Shown here: positions 21,766 to 33,556 of the stretch, one piece after another
How the letters are laid out: every line of letters begins with the position of its first letter
Position numbering within the stretch: position 1 is the first letter of the stretch
From: Caenorhabditis remanei
Lineage: Eukaryota; Nematoda; Chromadorea; Rhabditida; Rhabditidae
NCBI RefSeq assembly: GCF_010183535.1
Contig: NC_071332.1
Span: forward strand, 15,190,001-15,254,000
DNA length: 64,000 nt
Reading direction: 5' to 3'
Notes under the pieces: generated by a model
What the model was told of the DNA's origin: nothing
Database searches by the model: none
Seen by the model: only the letters and a program-made list of their open reading frames with translations
Position numbers and translations under genes: made by a program

Positions 21766-22016
21766 CATACTTATCAAGGCCCGGCCCGGGTCATGGAAAA
21801 TATTTGAAGTCCCGGCTTTATTAACCAATTTTTTTCTAACTTTTTTTTTGAAACTTTTTCATTTTTTTTTTTAATGTGAAAATTTCTGATGATTTCTCAT
21901 AATTTTTTCTAATTCTGTATGATAGTCGAAAATTTGACTTTTTCGCGATTAAAAATCCAAAAATTTGAAATTTCAACTTTGGCGCCTTCGGGCCGGGTCC
22001 GGTCTTGACAACTTTG
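21766..22016. mobile_element. GGCCCGG-type palindromic MITE
   Basis: The left end CATACTTATCAAGGCCCGG and the right end GGGTCCGGTCTTGACAACTT are imperfect complements around AT-rich filler containing GATTTCTCATAATTTTTTCT, as in the copies at 7070 and 9562. Confidence 0.65.
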
Positions 22017-22019
22017 GTC

Positions 22020-22545
22020 ATTTTAAGGTGACAGCTCAAAACTCTTATAATTATGATTCTTTGTGCAGAAAACTAAACATTATTCTTGACGATTCAGCAA
22101 GTTTTACATGTCTAACAACAAAAAAAATCAAAAAAATCGGTCAAGTTGGTGTCGATGGGAAGGGTTTGCATTCATTGTAAGAACGCGGGTTTGTCCGAAT
22201 GGACGGTTTTGGTTTCACAAGGAGACCGGGGTGTTGCCCGAAGGCAGTTTAAAGATTCTCTGATAACCCATCTACTCCGGACCGATGCGAAAAAGTAGGA
22301 AACGGAGGGTGTTTATATACCCACGGCATTCCAAGCAGCCGACATTTGCGTGGGGAATGCTAGCCGCGTGTTGTAAGGTATTTCACAATAGAGTGGTCGT
22401 AGAGTGAGAGAAAGAAACAGACAGAATTGATTTATTGAAACTGGAAAGAAATGTGAAAGTTGAATCATTGAAAAAGTGGATTGGAACACAAAAAGTAAAA
22501 TACGATTTTTGTGATTTCATAGTTTTCCGTTTTCAACACCTGACT
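22020..22545 (+). repeat. Duplicated segment, copy 1 (repeat plus orphan promoter-like end)
   Basis: This stretch matches 45985-46600 over most of its length, including GGGAAGGGTTTGCATTCATT, GGTTTCACAAGGAGACCGGG, CTCCGGACCGATGCGA, ATTCCAAGCAGCCGACATTT and the tail TACGATTTTTGTGATTTCAT. In copy 2 the tail leads straight into the small secreted gene at 46655. Here the homology stops at about 22545 with no such gene downstream. Confidence 0.75.
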
Positions 22546-23309
22546 CTAATGCAAACGATATCTTACTGCACGGTACTGTATGTTGTTCTATACTACCGTA
22601 AAACCTGTAAACGAGGTGTACCCAGAGGTGTTCGTTCAAAGCGGTATATCTTGGTTCCAAAAAAGATATCGAAAAGTTGTCAACCAACAAAATATAGTTC
22701 AATGTTTACAGAATATGATTTCATTTTAAAAAATTGTGCTAACTCTAAAGAAAGTCGAGATATAATGCTTCAAACTTTTGCTATTGGGTGGAACTATATT
22801 ACAGGTTTTCGGTATTTAAATCTCTAAATGAAGACTCATGTTACTGTACGCATTACTGTCTCCGTCCCTCCTCCTTGCCTACCTTATCCTGCAACCTCAA
22901 ACAGAGTCATTTGTACAGGCAGCTGCTCGTTACCGCTACGTTGGTTTGGCAACGATGGCGGACCAAGATAATCATTCAAATGCGCTCTATTGAGAACGTG
23001 ACGTACCATCGTGCGTTATTTGAATTTGTATTTTTTAATGTATTTTTTTCCACATATAATAAAATGCATAGAACTATTTCAACTTAATTCCAAATTAAAA
23101 AACTATTCGAACATGTTTTCTCAAGTTATTGAAATATCAAAGCAACAAAACAAGAGTTATGTTAGGACTTCCTTTTCGATTTTCAGCTGAAAATGAAGTA
23201 AAGTATATTTTCTTTATGATCAACTTCATAATTTCAGCTCCAGTGAATTTATTACTGCTTCAATTTGCTCGTGATCTTTGCACCACGGTTTCCAGTGTTT
23301 TCACCAAAA
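22546..23309. other. Intergenic, upstream of the ZYG-11-like gene
   Basis: A short GATATCTTACTGCACGGTAC fragment near 22556-22586 matches the end of the palindromic family at 23786 and 28713. No exon chain is seen. The promoter of the gene at 23310 is presumably in the last few hundred bases. Confidence 0.4.
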
Positions 23310-26218
23310 ATGTCAGTTCCTCCCCTTCTGGACCTCACAACTCATCGAGTCATAACATGTATTCGTGCAGGTAACTTATCTATTCCAATAGAACTGATTC
23401 AAATCCATCCATTATCAGGAACATTCCCACCCATACCCTACCAACTTGACCCCGACTTAAGTAAACGACTTTTCGACGAGCACAATAGAATATTTGACGG
23501 AGCAGTAACGAGATCAGTGGCGAAGGATCTCTGCTCATTACTCAACGTAACTGAAATAGATATATCGAATGCTATTCTTACAAGAAATGAGCTCATTATA
23601 CTGAAGAATATGAATTTAGTGTCGCTGGCAATGGGAGATTTGACGGAATTAGGACCGAATAACACAGGTAATTTTCATTAATATCTAAGAAAATTTTCAT
23701 TAAAAGAACTCTAATTATTTAAACATTTGTTGTTGCCATTAGATCTACCGGTTTTTTAATGTAGTCAATTGATATGGAAAACATTTACAGTACCGTGCAG
23801 TAAGATATCCAATTTGGCCTTTTTCAGTTGGAGACGGCCAACTTTGATAGGGTATTACGGTACCACAGTAAAATTATGTATAAACCATACAGATCAAAAG
23901 TAGAGCTTTATTTTTGTTCTTGCCAACTTTTTTGCACGGACACTCCCTAGAGAGTTATGATCATTTTAAGGGGACAGCTCAAAAATCGCTATAGTTTGCA
24001 CTGAAGTGGGACGATTTGAAGGAGAAATTACATTGTCGATATGTAACTTGCCGAAAAAAAGAAGATCTAGCTTTCCCCTGTATGGTTAATTGTATATCTT
24101 CCTGCACGGTACTGTAGCGTGAAAATTTCTTTTCTGTTCTGTAATGTGATTATTTTTACAGAATCACACAATCGCATCAAACTTGAGGCAATGCTGAGAA
24201 AATGTTTGAATGAAACAACACTTCAACAGTTACGTCATTTGGATTTAAGTTCCACCGGTGTATATTACTTCAGGGGATGGCTTGAAAATGTAAGCTTATT
24301 CATTTGCATCTATTTTACTATTAAACCTTTCCAGGTATCAAAAATGTTCCCGTCACTTGTCAGCTTTTCCGTGGCGAGTGAACAATTGTCTCTCACAGAG
24401 TTCAGAACGATTTGCACCAATTTCCGGAATCTTCGTGTTCTTGACATTTCTGATACAGGTTTGAGATCTCTCGGAGGGATTTCAAACTTACCAAATATTG
24501 AAATACTAGCCATTGGTGGTTTGAGATCTCTCACTTCGTTGGGTATGCTTGAAATTTTCGAACTGAAAAAGATTCGAGTTTTGGACTTGTCGAGTAGAAT
24601 GTAAGTAGGTTGAATTATAGCAAACATTAGTAATGACGCTTTCCAGAGATTTACGAGCACACACGTGGATGTTTGACAGATTTCTTGATTGCAACAAAGT
24701 CCTGCCGGAGCTGAGATCAATCGATTTGTCTGGAACTTTTATCTTGCTCGATAGACTTGAAAACTTTATCAAAACGCATCCCACTCTGGAACAAATTTCA
24801 CTTCTTGGTGAGTTCTTAAAGCTTAGATATTATTTAGAGCATGACAAATTTCAATTTACTTTGGAAAAAGCTAGAAACAATTAATTGTTATTTCTTTTTT
24901 CAGAGACCTCCTGTAGTGACCTGCAGATGGTTTATCCAGGCATCCAGATTCTTGTACAGAAGTGTTTGCCCACTGCGTGTGTGTCATTGAGTCATTACAC
25001 AAAACTGAAAAACTATAACTCAACAGAAGTCGTTTTAGAAAACACATTTTGGCTAATGATTGAAAAACTTGACAAAGAGAACGAATCTACCATAAGAGAC
25101 TGGTTCCGCGCAATTTGCGAAGCTATCAAACAATTTCCAACGGGAGTATGTATTGATAAATGGGCGCTGAAATGTTTGGATCAGATAAGCCGGTTAGTTT
25201 AAATGATAAAGAGAGGACCTCTGAATTTCAATTAGTTTCAGAAAACAGAGGATTCATACTCTCTCACTTGCCGAACGTCACGAACTAGTGAATGTCCTGT
25301 TTAAGCTTTGTGATGATAGGCTTGACTACAAAGAGGATGAACTGGAAGCTGAAGTAATTCATGGTGTATGGCTCATATTGGGTAACACGTATTTTCTCTC
25401 TACGCCAAATCTGAACGTCCGGAAGATTTTTGAGAATGCACTCGAGTATTGTCTCATTGAAAAAGCACGCCCCATTCAAAGTGTTTGTATGAAAATTATG
25501 AAATACACATTTGAGATTATGAAGCCGGAAGATCAGAAAGAGATGTTTGGAAACTTGGATATTTGTCGAGATATTGTTGAATCTCTCAACTTTTTCTATA
25601 GATTAAAACAGTTCAAGAAATATCAATTTGTACTGAAATTCATTATTAAATTGGTCGAGTATCATCCAGTGAACTTTGTGAAAGCTGGAGGAGTGAGTAT
25701 CTTTGTGAGACATTTGATAAGATACAGTCAGGTGGAGAGCTTGAAAATGTTGATAGTTTTGGCTTTAACTGGAAACTCGGAGTTCATTAGAGAGCTGTCA
25801 ACACCGGAAAATGTTCGAGGCTTTGTGTAAGTGAAATAACCGGTTGGGAGGCACTAGTGTTACTATTCTGATTCAAATCAAAACCTATTTCAGACGCTAC
25901 TTGCATAAATGCAAACCGAAACTAAATTACTTTACAAACGTCAATTCTGTGAGTGAGAAAACATTTCTAGTCTGCTGTATTCTCAGTGTAATCGTTTACT
26001 CTATCGACGAGAAACGTTTCAACTCAATATATTGGAAGAATATTGTGAAACTTCTCAAGGAGGTTCTCACTACTCTGGCAGAAGAACCAGGTTATCCATG
26101 TGTTCATCTTGAAGAAGTTTTCGAAACATACTTTGAGAAAAGAACGATTGATGTGAAGGGACCAATTCAAGACATCCAGTGTCACAGAGAGGAGAAAGGG
26201 GCTTGTTTTTATTGTTGA
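23310..26218 (+). CDS. ZYG-11-type LRR/ARM protein, candidate CUL-2 substrate receptor (703 aa)
   Basis: Seven exons: 23310-23667, 24162-24289, 24335-24600, 24647-24807, 24904-25192, 25242-25826 and 25894-26218. The N-terminus (P-P-L-L-D-L-T ...) sits where ZYG-11/ZER-1 proteins carry a VHL box. Residues about 130-290 contain LRR strands (L-R-H-L-D-L-S-S-T, L-R-V-L-D-I-S-D-T, I-R-V-L-D-L-S-S, L-R-S-I-D-L-S-G). The remainder is all-helical and armadillo-like. This is the ZYG-11 layout: such proteins bind CUL-2 with elongins and present substrates, some with N-terminal glycine degrons. The usual Cys of the S-L-L-D-(I/L)-C box is Thr here, so cullin binding needs testing. The protein ends C-F-Y-C. 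Intron 1 holds a palindromic element. Confidence 0.8.
23786..24117. repeat. Palindromic element in intron 1 of the ZYG-11-like gene
   Basis: The ends are ACAGTACCGTGCAG(TAAGATAT) and CTGCACGGTACTGT. Internal motifs GTCCCAC-like, TTTTTTGCACGGACACTCC and GTTATGATCATTTTAAG are shared with the larger element at 28713-29164. Confidence 0.8.
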
Positions 26219-26407
26219 TTATCTTGTCGTTGTTCTACAATACTTTTTTATTACTCTTGAAGGTTTTCGAATTACGAGTTGGTTTCTTATGATTTTCTTT
26301 ATTTTTGAATGAATACTCGCTGATATGTCTCAAATTCATATAAATTGTAAATAAAGCATTTTATCAATTATTTTCAGTAGAGTCATTTCAAGAAAACATT
26401 TATCAAA

Positions 26408-27329
26408 TCAGTTTCTATCCAAAACCAGAGCTGTTGGAGAATTAATCTTGAAGTAAAGGTCTGAAATCTTGACTTTCTCGTCTCCACTGTTGAAGTTGTT
26501 CGAAATTAATTCCTTTCCTGGGACACTCCCGTGCTCCCCAGCCTTCAATGTTGTCTCCACTCCAGCACGATACGGAGTAATGACAGAAAGAGTCAATGGA
26601 GCAGCGACGTCTTCAAGAATTGGGAAGAGATGGATCGCGTTTCCATTCTGAAAAAAGAAGTTAACTTGTAACAACCTCACTCTTCAGAGTGAATACCTTC
26701 AAGTTGGTCTCATAGTCAGATGAATTGATCAAGAACAATCCTTTGTTTGCTCCTTTTTCTCCAACTTTTCCCTTGTAATCCACCTCAATATACCCTTCTT
26801 CTTTGATGGATTCAGAAGTTATCTCATCAGGAAGTGGGACATGAATTGAATCGTCTTTCTTGACAACGCCGAAAATCACCTGTCCGAGGGCTGAAAAAAT
26901 GAAACTACCTGGAAGAGAAAATCTGAAAAGAAGCAGTCTCACTTTGAAGATTTCCTCTTAAAATGAATTGAGCTTGCCAGAAAGCAATCGCTAACTAATG
27001 AAATATGTATTAACTCACTATTAGGTCTTCCTCTGATAATCGAGCTTGCTTGAAAGAAAGCAACTCTCTCCACATTGAGATCTTTGGAAACTTTCAAATC
27101 AAACTCCTTGACGGATCCAGTGACATTTACGTGAATTTTTACATTCCCAGTGAAGGTGTTTCTGCAAAAATGTGTTATTTTAGAAATTAAGATATTGCCG
27201 TAATAGAATTAGGACAACTCACTCTGGACCGAACTCTGTTGTCAAGGTGAGCTCATATTTCTTCGGAGTGAACTTAGCAGACTCCACCAAAGATAGTGTA
27301 GCTAGGATAATCAGGAGAGGACCTATCAT
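26408..27329 (-). CDS. Secreted M1-aminopeptidase N-domain-like protein (227 aa)
   Basis: Four exons: 27223-27329, 27019-27161, 26697-26890 and 26408-26647. A signal peptide (I-G-P-L-L-I-I-L-A-T-L-S-L-V-E-S-A) precedes F-T-P-K-K-Y-E-L-T-L and N-T-F-T-G-N-V-K-I-H-V, the classic opening of M1 metallopeptidase N-terminal domains. The protein stops before any zinc-binding catalytic domain, so a binding or decoy role is possible but unproven. Exon lengths 143 and 194 equal those of the paralog at 34685-35461, and the last two exons are nearly identical between the two. It is divergent from the next gene in the region of 27330-27712. Confidence 0.75.
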
Positions 27330-27712
27330 TTCCAAGAAGTGCCTCCGAAGCTTGCAAAAACTTCAGAATGAGTTTAAAATTGTTTAGTTGTCAGTTGTCT
27401 TTTGTAACAAGGAAGTGAGAAAAAAGAAGAAACAGATAGAACTGATGAATAGGTCAAGAGGACAACAACAAATGCTCGGTTACGAGGTGTTTGAAAGAGT
27501 TTGCGGCAAACCAGGAACAAAATTAAAAGGGTGTAGGATGTGAGGATCAAACTAGAGTGTTCATCCTGGTTTTCTATCTGGAAATATATGTAAAGGAGAA
27601 CATAAACCAAAAATTTTGATTCCAGAAAAGGTTCCCTGAAAAGAACATTTGTGACATCATCATCAAAAAGAAAACAATTTATCTATTAAAAAAACAGTCT
27701 TTCCTAAATCAA

Positions 27713-30700
27713 TCAATACTTATGCCTACAAAAACTGCTTGCAAAATTAAACATGTACATCCTCATATGTATCACTTCTTCTGTCCTGAACACTGCAAAC
27801 TGCTCCTCTCGAATCAACATCTTCACAAATTTCATGAACCTCTCGTAATTCAAATGATTCGGCCCAGTTTCTGACAGATGCACTTCTATATTAATCTGAC
27901 ACACTTCGATTCCCTTCTTGGCGAAACTCCCGTTTTTCTCGAAAATCTCGAATAGATCGTACTCGGCACCTTCGGCGTCCATCCACAGGTTGTCGATTTT
28001 CTGGAATTAATTATATTTTTTGAGAGATCTGGGAATCATCGAAAACTCACATCAATCCTCAGAAGCTTTTCAATGAAGTAGTTGATATCCACATGAACTA
28101 CACTTTGGTTAACATATTGTCCTGAAAAAACAGATTAAAAATATGGAATAACCAATTAGAACTCACGATTCTTCAAAACGCTAGCTGTAGCGTATCCTGG
28201 ATTCTTGGCCACTGCAAATGGGAAATATTTTCCAATTTGAGGATACAAATCCTCATTGACTTCTGTCATCGGATCAGCACCGTAGAAATCAACTTCTTTT
28301 CCGAGTTTTCCCATTTTCTGAAAATAATTTTTTTAAATAGAAAAAGTGGAAGGCAAGCAACTCACTCGCTTCCATCTCTGCTCTCCGGTGATATCTCGCC
28401 CGATACCCAGAGTGATGAATGTATGTTTTTCATCGTTCTGTAAATATGTAGATTATTTTAAACAAAGATTCAAACTACATTTTATGTATCTCCACTCGGT
28501 ATTTACACAAAAAAGGTAGAACCGGTCTGGCAGAAGATGTCAAAAGAACGACAGATGTTTCGGAGGGTGAATACTGATATTTTGAATTATTTCTTTCTCT
28601 TTATGGATAAGTGGAACAGTTTTGAAAGAAAGCCTCAAACATGAGTTCGAATCCGTTTTTGAGGCACTGTGGCCATGAACAATTTGATCAGTTTCGGTTT
28701 TTGTTCAAAAGCACAGTACCGTGCAGTAAGACATACAATTTTGCATTTTTCAGTTGAAAATGACTAACTTCGAGAGGGTGTTACGGTATCACTGATTGTC
28801 CCACAAAGTAAATTATGCATAAACCAAACAGAACAAATCTAGAGCTACATTTTTGTAGTTGACAACTTTTTTGTACGGTCACTACCTAGATAGTTATGGT
28901 CATTTTAAGAGGACAGCTCAAAAATCACGGTATTTTGCACCGAAATGGGACGATTTGAGGAAGAAACTTTGTCGAAATGTAACTCTCTAAGGAGTGTCCG
29001 TACAGAAAAGTTGTCAACTAGAAAAATGAAGATCTACCTTTGCTCTATATGATCCATTAACAATTTCATTTTGTGGGGCGATCAGTGATACTGGAACACA
29101 CTTTCAAAGTTGGTCATTTTCAACTGAAAAAGGCCAAATTGTATGTCTTACTACACAGTACTGTATACTTGAACAGAAATACAAAAATTTAGCAATCCGA
29201 TTCGTACTGGCCCGGAATTCGAAAAATTGGCACGGTGCCAACATCAACTTTTTAAAATTTCTTTTAAAAACGTTTACAAAGAACCAGTTACCATCAGTGA
29301 TAATCCTTTTGGACAAAAAATATTTGCATGTCATTGCTTTGAAAACTGCGCTCTACCGAAACACTGTTCTTGTGTTCTCCATTTCTATGTTCATCCTTTC
29401 TTTGTTTTCTTTCCCATACGACACACCCACGTGGCTACGCATACCCTATCCCCATATATAGATACATGTTCTTAGCGTAAATCCCAGATCTTAGTGATCG
29501 ATATAGTTGGCTATCGTTCAGTACATCTCCAATGCGATACACGCATCTTACAGCCGGAACACGACCAAAAGAGGATTCCACGTAACAAGAGTGTTTTGAT
29601 CTCACGTGGGCACAGAGAGTAGGAATCAAAACTCACATTTCTCGGAAGTATTGCTATTTTATCCTCGTCTTTATTCTTCAGAGTGATCAGACCCAATTTA
29701 TCGATTTCCGCTTCTTCATCACACTTCTGAGTTATTTTTGTGAATTGTGTCCAGAACTGCACTGGATCCTCGATAATCATCAGACTCCACTTCGCACAAT
29801 TCAACCATTTTTTGTAGACTTCTACTTTATTTTCAGCAAGGAAAACTGTCTGCAAGTCGTCTTCATCTGCGGATTCTTCTCTGAGATCGTCCTGGAAAAA
29901 AATCGAATAGATTCTCATCGAAAAATGTTGTTGTTACGGTTTTGTGGGTTATAAAATTAGGGGGAAACTTTTCCGGAACTTTAAATGTAAGATGACCAAA
30001 TAGGTTTAATTGTTCTCTAGATTTTTTGTTTGTAATTTCAAGGTTTCCTGTTGTAAAGGGGTTGAGAATGGCCGAAGGAGAGTCATAAAGTATGAATCTA
30101 TATTATTCCAAAATAAGGGGAAAACTTCTCCGGAATTTTTTCTTAATTTCAAAAATCAGTTTTGCAAATTGAGAAGGTCCGAATTAGATTCATGAAGTCA
30201 GGATCTATAATTTTCGAAAATTAGAGAAAACGTAAGACGTTTCGAATCAATGACACCTTGTAAGAACAACTTCTCTTTTGATCAAAACGATTCAAACAAT
30301 TTGTGAGTCGAAGTTATCGGGCGGAAGATAAATTTGCGAAATGTCATAGTTGCAAAACGTTTTATTTTTGAGATGACTGGTGACTTGGAAAAATAAACTT
30401 TGCTAGACTCATTATCGGCTCGTGAACCATCGGCGGTTGGTGTTAAAGCTGTAATTGGTTCTGATGGGTCTTGCAGTTGAAAAAAGGAAATACTGTAGTT
30501 TTCAGTTTTGTAGTTCAAAAAAAGAACAGTAAACTATGGTAAAAACGGTGATAAACAGTCCGAGCAAATTCCATGCGCCTTTAAAACCAAGTGTTCACGA
30601 ACCGATAATAACTCAAGAAACTTCAAAAATTTCGAATTTCAATAGCTATGTTTCCTAATAGCAGAAACTTTAAAAACGATTTCTGATTCATTCTTACTGT

Positions 30701-30963
30701 AGAACTCATGTGAAGTTTTTTTCAACCGTATCTATACAGCTGAAATTCGGCAGCTACGTGGTTTTTCTAATTTCAATAATTATCTCAAAAACGGATCACA
30801 AACCCATCAGAAACAGTAATAGGAGAACAAAAATGTCTTTAAAAAAACTTACCAAATAAACAGTATAAAACTTGTAAATTCCGAGAAAAAGAGCGAATAA
30901 AAAGACGAATTTCAAATATCGATGAGCTTTGTTTCTCGTGGATTTCATCAGAATTGAAGACAT
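27713..30963 (-). CDS. FkbM-type (nematode Methyltransf_21-like) methyltransferase, type II membrane protein (315 aa)
   Basis: Exons: 30853-30963, 29637-29891, 28366-28437, 28167-28317, 28051-28121 and 27713-28000; phases agree. Residues 17-37 form a single transmembrane segment after a basic N-terminus. The body contains F-I-T-L-G-I-G-R-D, V-D-F-Y-G-A-D-P, G-Y-A-T-A-S-V and L-W-M-D-A-E-G-A-E-Y-D-L, the FkbM SAM-methyltransferase signature (D-x-E-G-x-E). Nematodes have a large family of such membrane-anchored proteins, probably acting in the Golgi lumen on unknown substrates. An extra exon may exist in the roughly 960-bp first intron; a conceivable piece at about 30400-30470 lacks clean splice phase. 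Intron 28438-29636 holds a 450-bp palindrome. Confidence 0.8.
28713..29164. repeat. 450-bp palindromic element in the methyltransferase intron
   Basis: The ends are ACAGTACCGTGCAGTAAGAC and the near-complement CTTACTACACAGTACTGT. Inner arms pair GATTGTCCCACAAAGTAAAT-type sequence with ATTTCATTTTGTGGGGCGAT and GTTGACAACTTTTTTGTACG with CGTACAGAAAAGTTGTCAAC. It is the most complete member of the family that includes 23786-24117. Confidence 0.85.
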
Positions 30964-31511
30964 TTTATGAGATCTATGGATAAGAGATCCGTCGTATTTC
31001 CATGAATTCATTTGTCTCCCCCCAAGACACACACAGACGATAAGCGCGGATTTTTCCGGTGCGAGGGGTGGAGAGTGTAGCAATAAATGAAAAAAGAAGT
31101 GAGGATGATGAAGGGGAGTGGTATCGTTTCAGATGAAACGTTTTCTCCATGAAAACTTGATCTTTAACCGAATGAAATAGAGGAATATATGTAGGATGAA
31201 CATGAGGGAAACATGGAAACGACACGATTTGTTTGAATATTTGAACTAGATACGTATCTTTCTATCTAGACTGTTGTGACGTCAGTCGAATAAGAAATTG
31301 GCTTCGATCTTTTGATAAATGCAATATGAACCATGACAATAATTTTGACGTTTATTTGATTTTTTGAAGCAACATAATCGTCTTGAAAAGAATACTGTAA
31401 TTGTTAACACTGGAATGTACTTGAGAATATCAAACTCTTTATAGGCAGATAACCTTGTCATTAGAACTTAATTACAGAGTAACTGGAAAAGTTCGTAATA
31501 TTCATTTTCGT

Positions 31512-32880
31512 TCAATGTATTCTGATTACATTCCCTGAAGTCACACTGATCTTGTTCGCGGCTGAGGACAGTTTTGTGCGTCCACGAATTCCTATAATAT
31601 TTCTGATTGTATTCCTGTAATCGCTGGACATCAAAAAACAAAATATTGAATGGGAAATTGAATTGAGTGTTCGAAGCAAAGTGAAGTAGATCGCAATTTC
31701 GACAGAAAAGAGGCTGAAATAACACATTTAGATCTGCTTCACATTCTAAATGAGCTTACAAAATTTGATCGCTTCCATTGAAAAATACTTTTACCATATA
31801 GAGCATACCCAATGGAGCTTCAGCGATGAAAAATGCAATTGTCATGAATACGATCAGTTTTGTTGTACGCTCATTTCTTTCTTCATTTTCTACATTTCGT
31901 TTTCCTCCAATCGATGATCCAAGATTATGAAGTTTCCGTAACTGGCGAAGAAGGGATACAGTGAGAATTGGGAATGAAATACACGGAATGAACTGAACTT
32001 TTATACTTTGAGAACGACATTGCTGAACCAAGTCAGATTACCTTTGTCACAATAGCATCGAACATGACATACACTCTCAAAACGATCATGTTATCTAATG
32101 AAAATAAGGGAGTCAACATCACAGAATATGGAGGCCGACTGGTGACATCTTGATACTCGGCGCAACTGAAAAGTTCAAAGACTTGAAGAATATGAAGCAG
32201 TTGAGATGAACTCACTTTATTGGCAATGAGAAGGTTCTGTTCTCGACTATCAAGTATCTAGACGAATAAAATGAAGAAAGAATTGCACTGACGCAGAAAA
32301 CTAAAGCAGTGAGATAACACCCAATTGGGGGTTTAGACCAGTTTTGATATCTGATGTTTATTTTTTGAATTCAAGTACATAATTTCAGACATACCTGTTA
32401 TCAGTCGTTTTTTTCATGATAACTAGCCGCACAGTCGCCATGAGTACTCCCATCCATGAGCTGCATCTTCGGAAATGATCGTGAAATGACCACGCAACTA
32501 GATCCATGTAGATTTTGTATTTATAGGTAGAGGTCACACTAAAAATTGAAGAATAGAAAAACGCTGTGTAGTAGATCTACTACCATTCTGGATTTTCTAT
32601 ATCAACCAGTTGATAGTGTTTGTAGATCGTAGTGAGCATAGTGCAAATATCACTGATTGCAATTCCAATCATCAGAACATTCGTTGAAGAACTTCTCATT
32701 GATTTTCGAGAGAGAATTATAAAGTGAAAAATGTTAATGAAAACGGAGACAAAGCTGAAAATGAAGTTTGCTCGTTGAAGACAATGAGCAATATGGCTGA
32801 AAACCGTATATAGTTTGTTTGGTTCTATCCATGAAAACTCACTTCACAACCTTCTGGAAGCCGTCGAATCGAGAATCCAT
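31512..32880 (-). CDS. Srw-class 7TM chemoreceptor (331 aa)
   Basis: Seven exons: 32843-32880, 32584-32796, 32395-32538, 32216-32257, 32042-32165, 31760-31992 and 31512-31713, all in phase. Family hallmarks are F-H-F-I-I-L-S-R-K-S-M-R then N-V-L-M-I-G-I-A-I-S-D after TM1, R-R-C-S-S-W-M-G-V-L-M-A in TM3, P-C-I-S-F-P-I-L-T in TM5, T-K-L-I-V-F-M-T-I-A-F-F-I-A-E-x-P-L-G in TM6, and S-I-S-H-S-I-F-C-F-L-M-S-S-D-Y-R at the C-terminus. Srw receptors are related to peptide GPCRs and are thought to sense environmental or peptide cues in sensory neurons. Length is normal and no break is seen. Confidence 0.9.
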
Positions 32881-33061
32881 TGCTCACTAAGAATGACAGA
32901 ATAGTTCATTCTTAGTGAAGTGCTAGTCAAATAGTGATAATCAAGTTCAGTATAATTGTGTTTGGGACAGAACACTAATTTTGTTGTCGAGTGACTTATA
33001 GTTCTGTTGAATGGAGACATAGTTAAAGCATCAGAGTACATAGGTTATATCCTTTCAAACT

Positions 33062-33155
33062 ACTCCGAATTTTCACACTCCTCAAGATTAAAATATGTGT
33101 AAACTGTAGTGTCCATGGTAAAAAGATCACAGATTGCGCTTCAAATCATTAGAAT
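33062..33155 (-). pseudogene. Decayed srw fragment (TM2 region)
   Basis: Translated on the minus strand it reads N-I-L-M-I-stop-S-A-I-C-D-L-F-T-M followed by T-V-Y-T-Y-F and E-N-S-E. This parallels the N-V-L-M-I-G-I-A-I-S-D segment of the intact srw gene 500 bp away. The conserved Gly codon has become TGA. No other exons of this copy were found nearby. Confidence 0.7.
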
Positions 33156-33556
33156 ATTGAGAGAGACCGTACAAAACAGTTGTTAGCAACGAACTTGATG
33201 CACTTGATTTGATCTAAACATGCTGCCAGATTTGACATTTTGGAGAAATTAGCGTTGCCCAAATTCAATTCGATTTGAAAAAAATTAGTTTTTCTAGCAA
33301 TTCTCAGACAATCTAGATATATTTCTTGCCCCCTCAAAACTAGAATCATTGTTGCAAATCACTATTTCATTGTCTTAAAATCAGTAAAAATTAAAGCAAC
33401 AATAGAAACATAGGTCGAAAATAAAGTTACAACAGAAATACAGATTGACATAGATACTGAAAATGAAATAAGAATATATAAATTATTAATAAAGTATTTC
33501 GATTCAATTATTTTTTGTTATTTTCAAGGCATTTGATGTCTTCATTATATCCTGAA

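Noticed and set aside
27374..27610. 78-codon hydrophobic frame on the minus strand
   Set aside because: It lies in the short gap upstream of the secreted M1-like gene, with no supporting splice sites; probably promoter sequence.
30400..30518. Possible extra exon of the methyltransferase (D-P-S-E-P-I-T-A-L-T-P segment)
   Set aside because: Acceptor options near 30470-30490 give the wrong phase for joining the flanking exons, so it was left out of the model.
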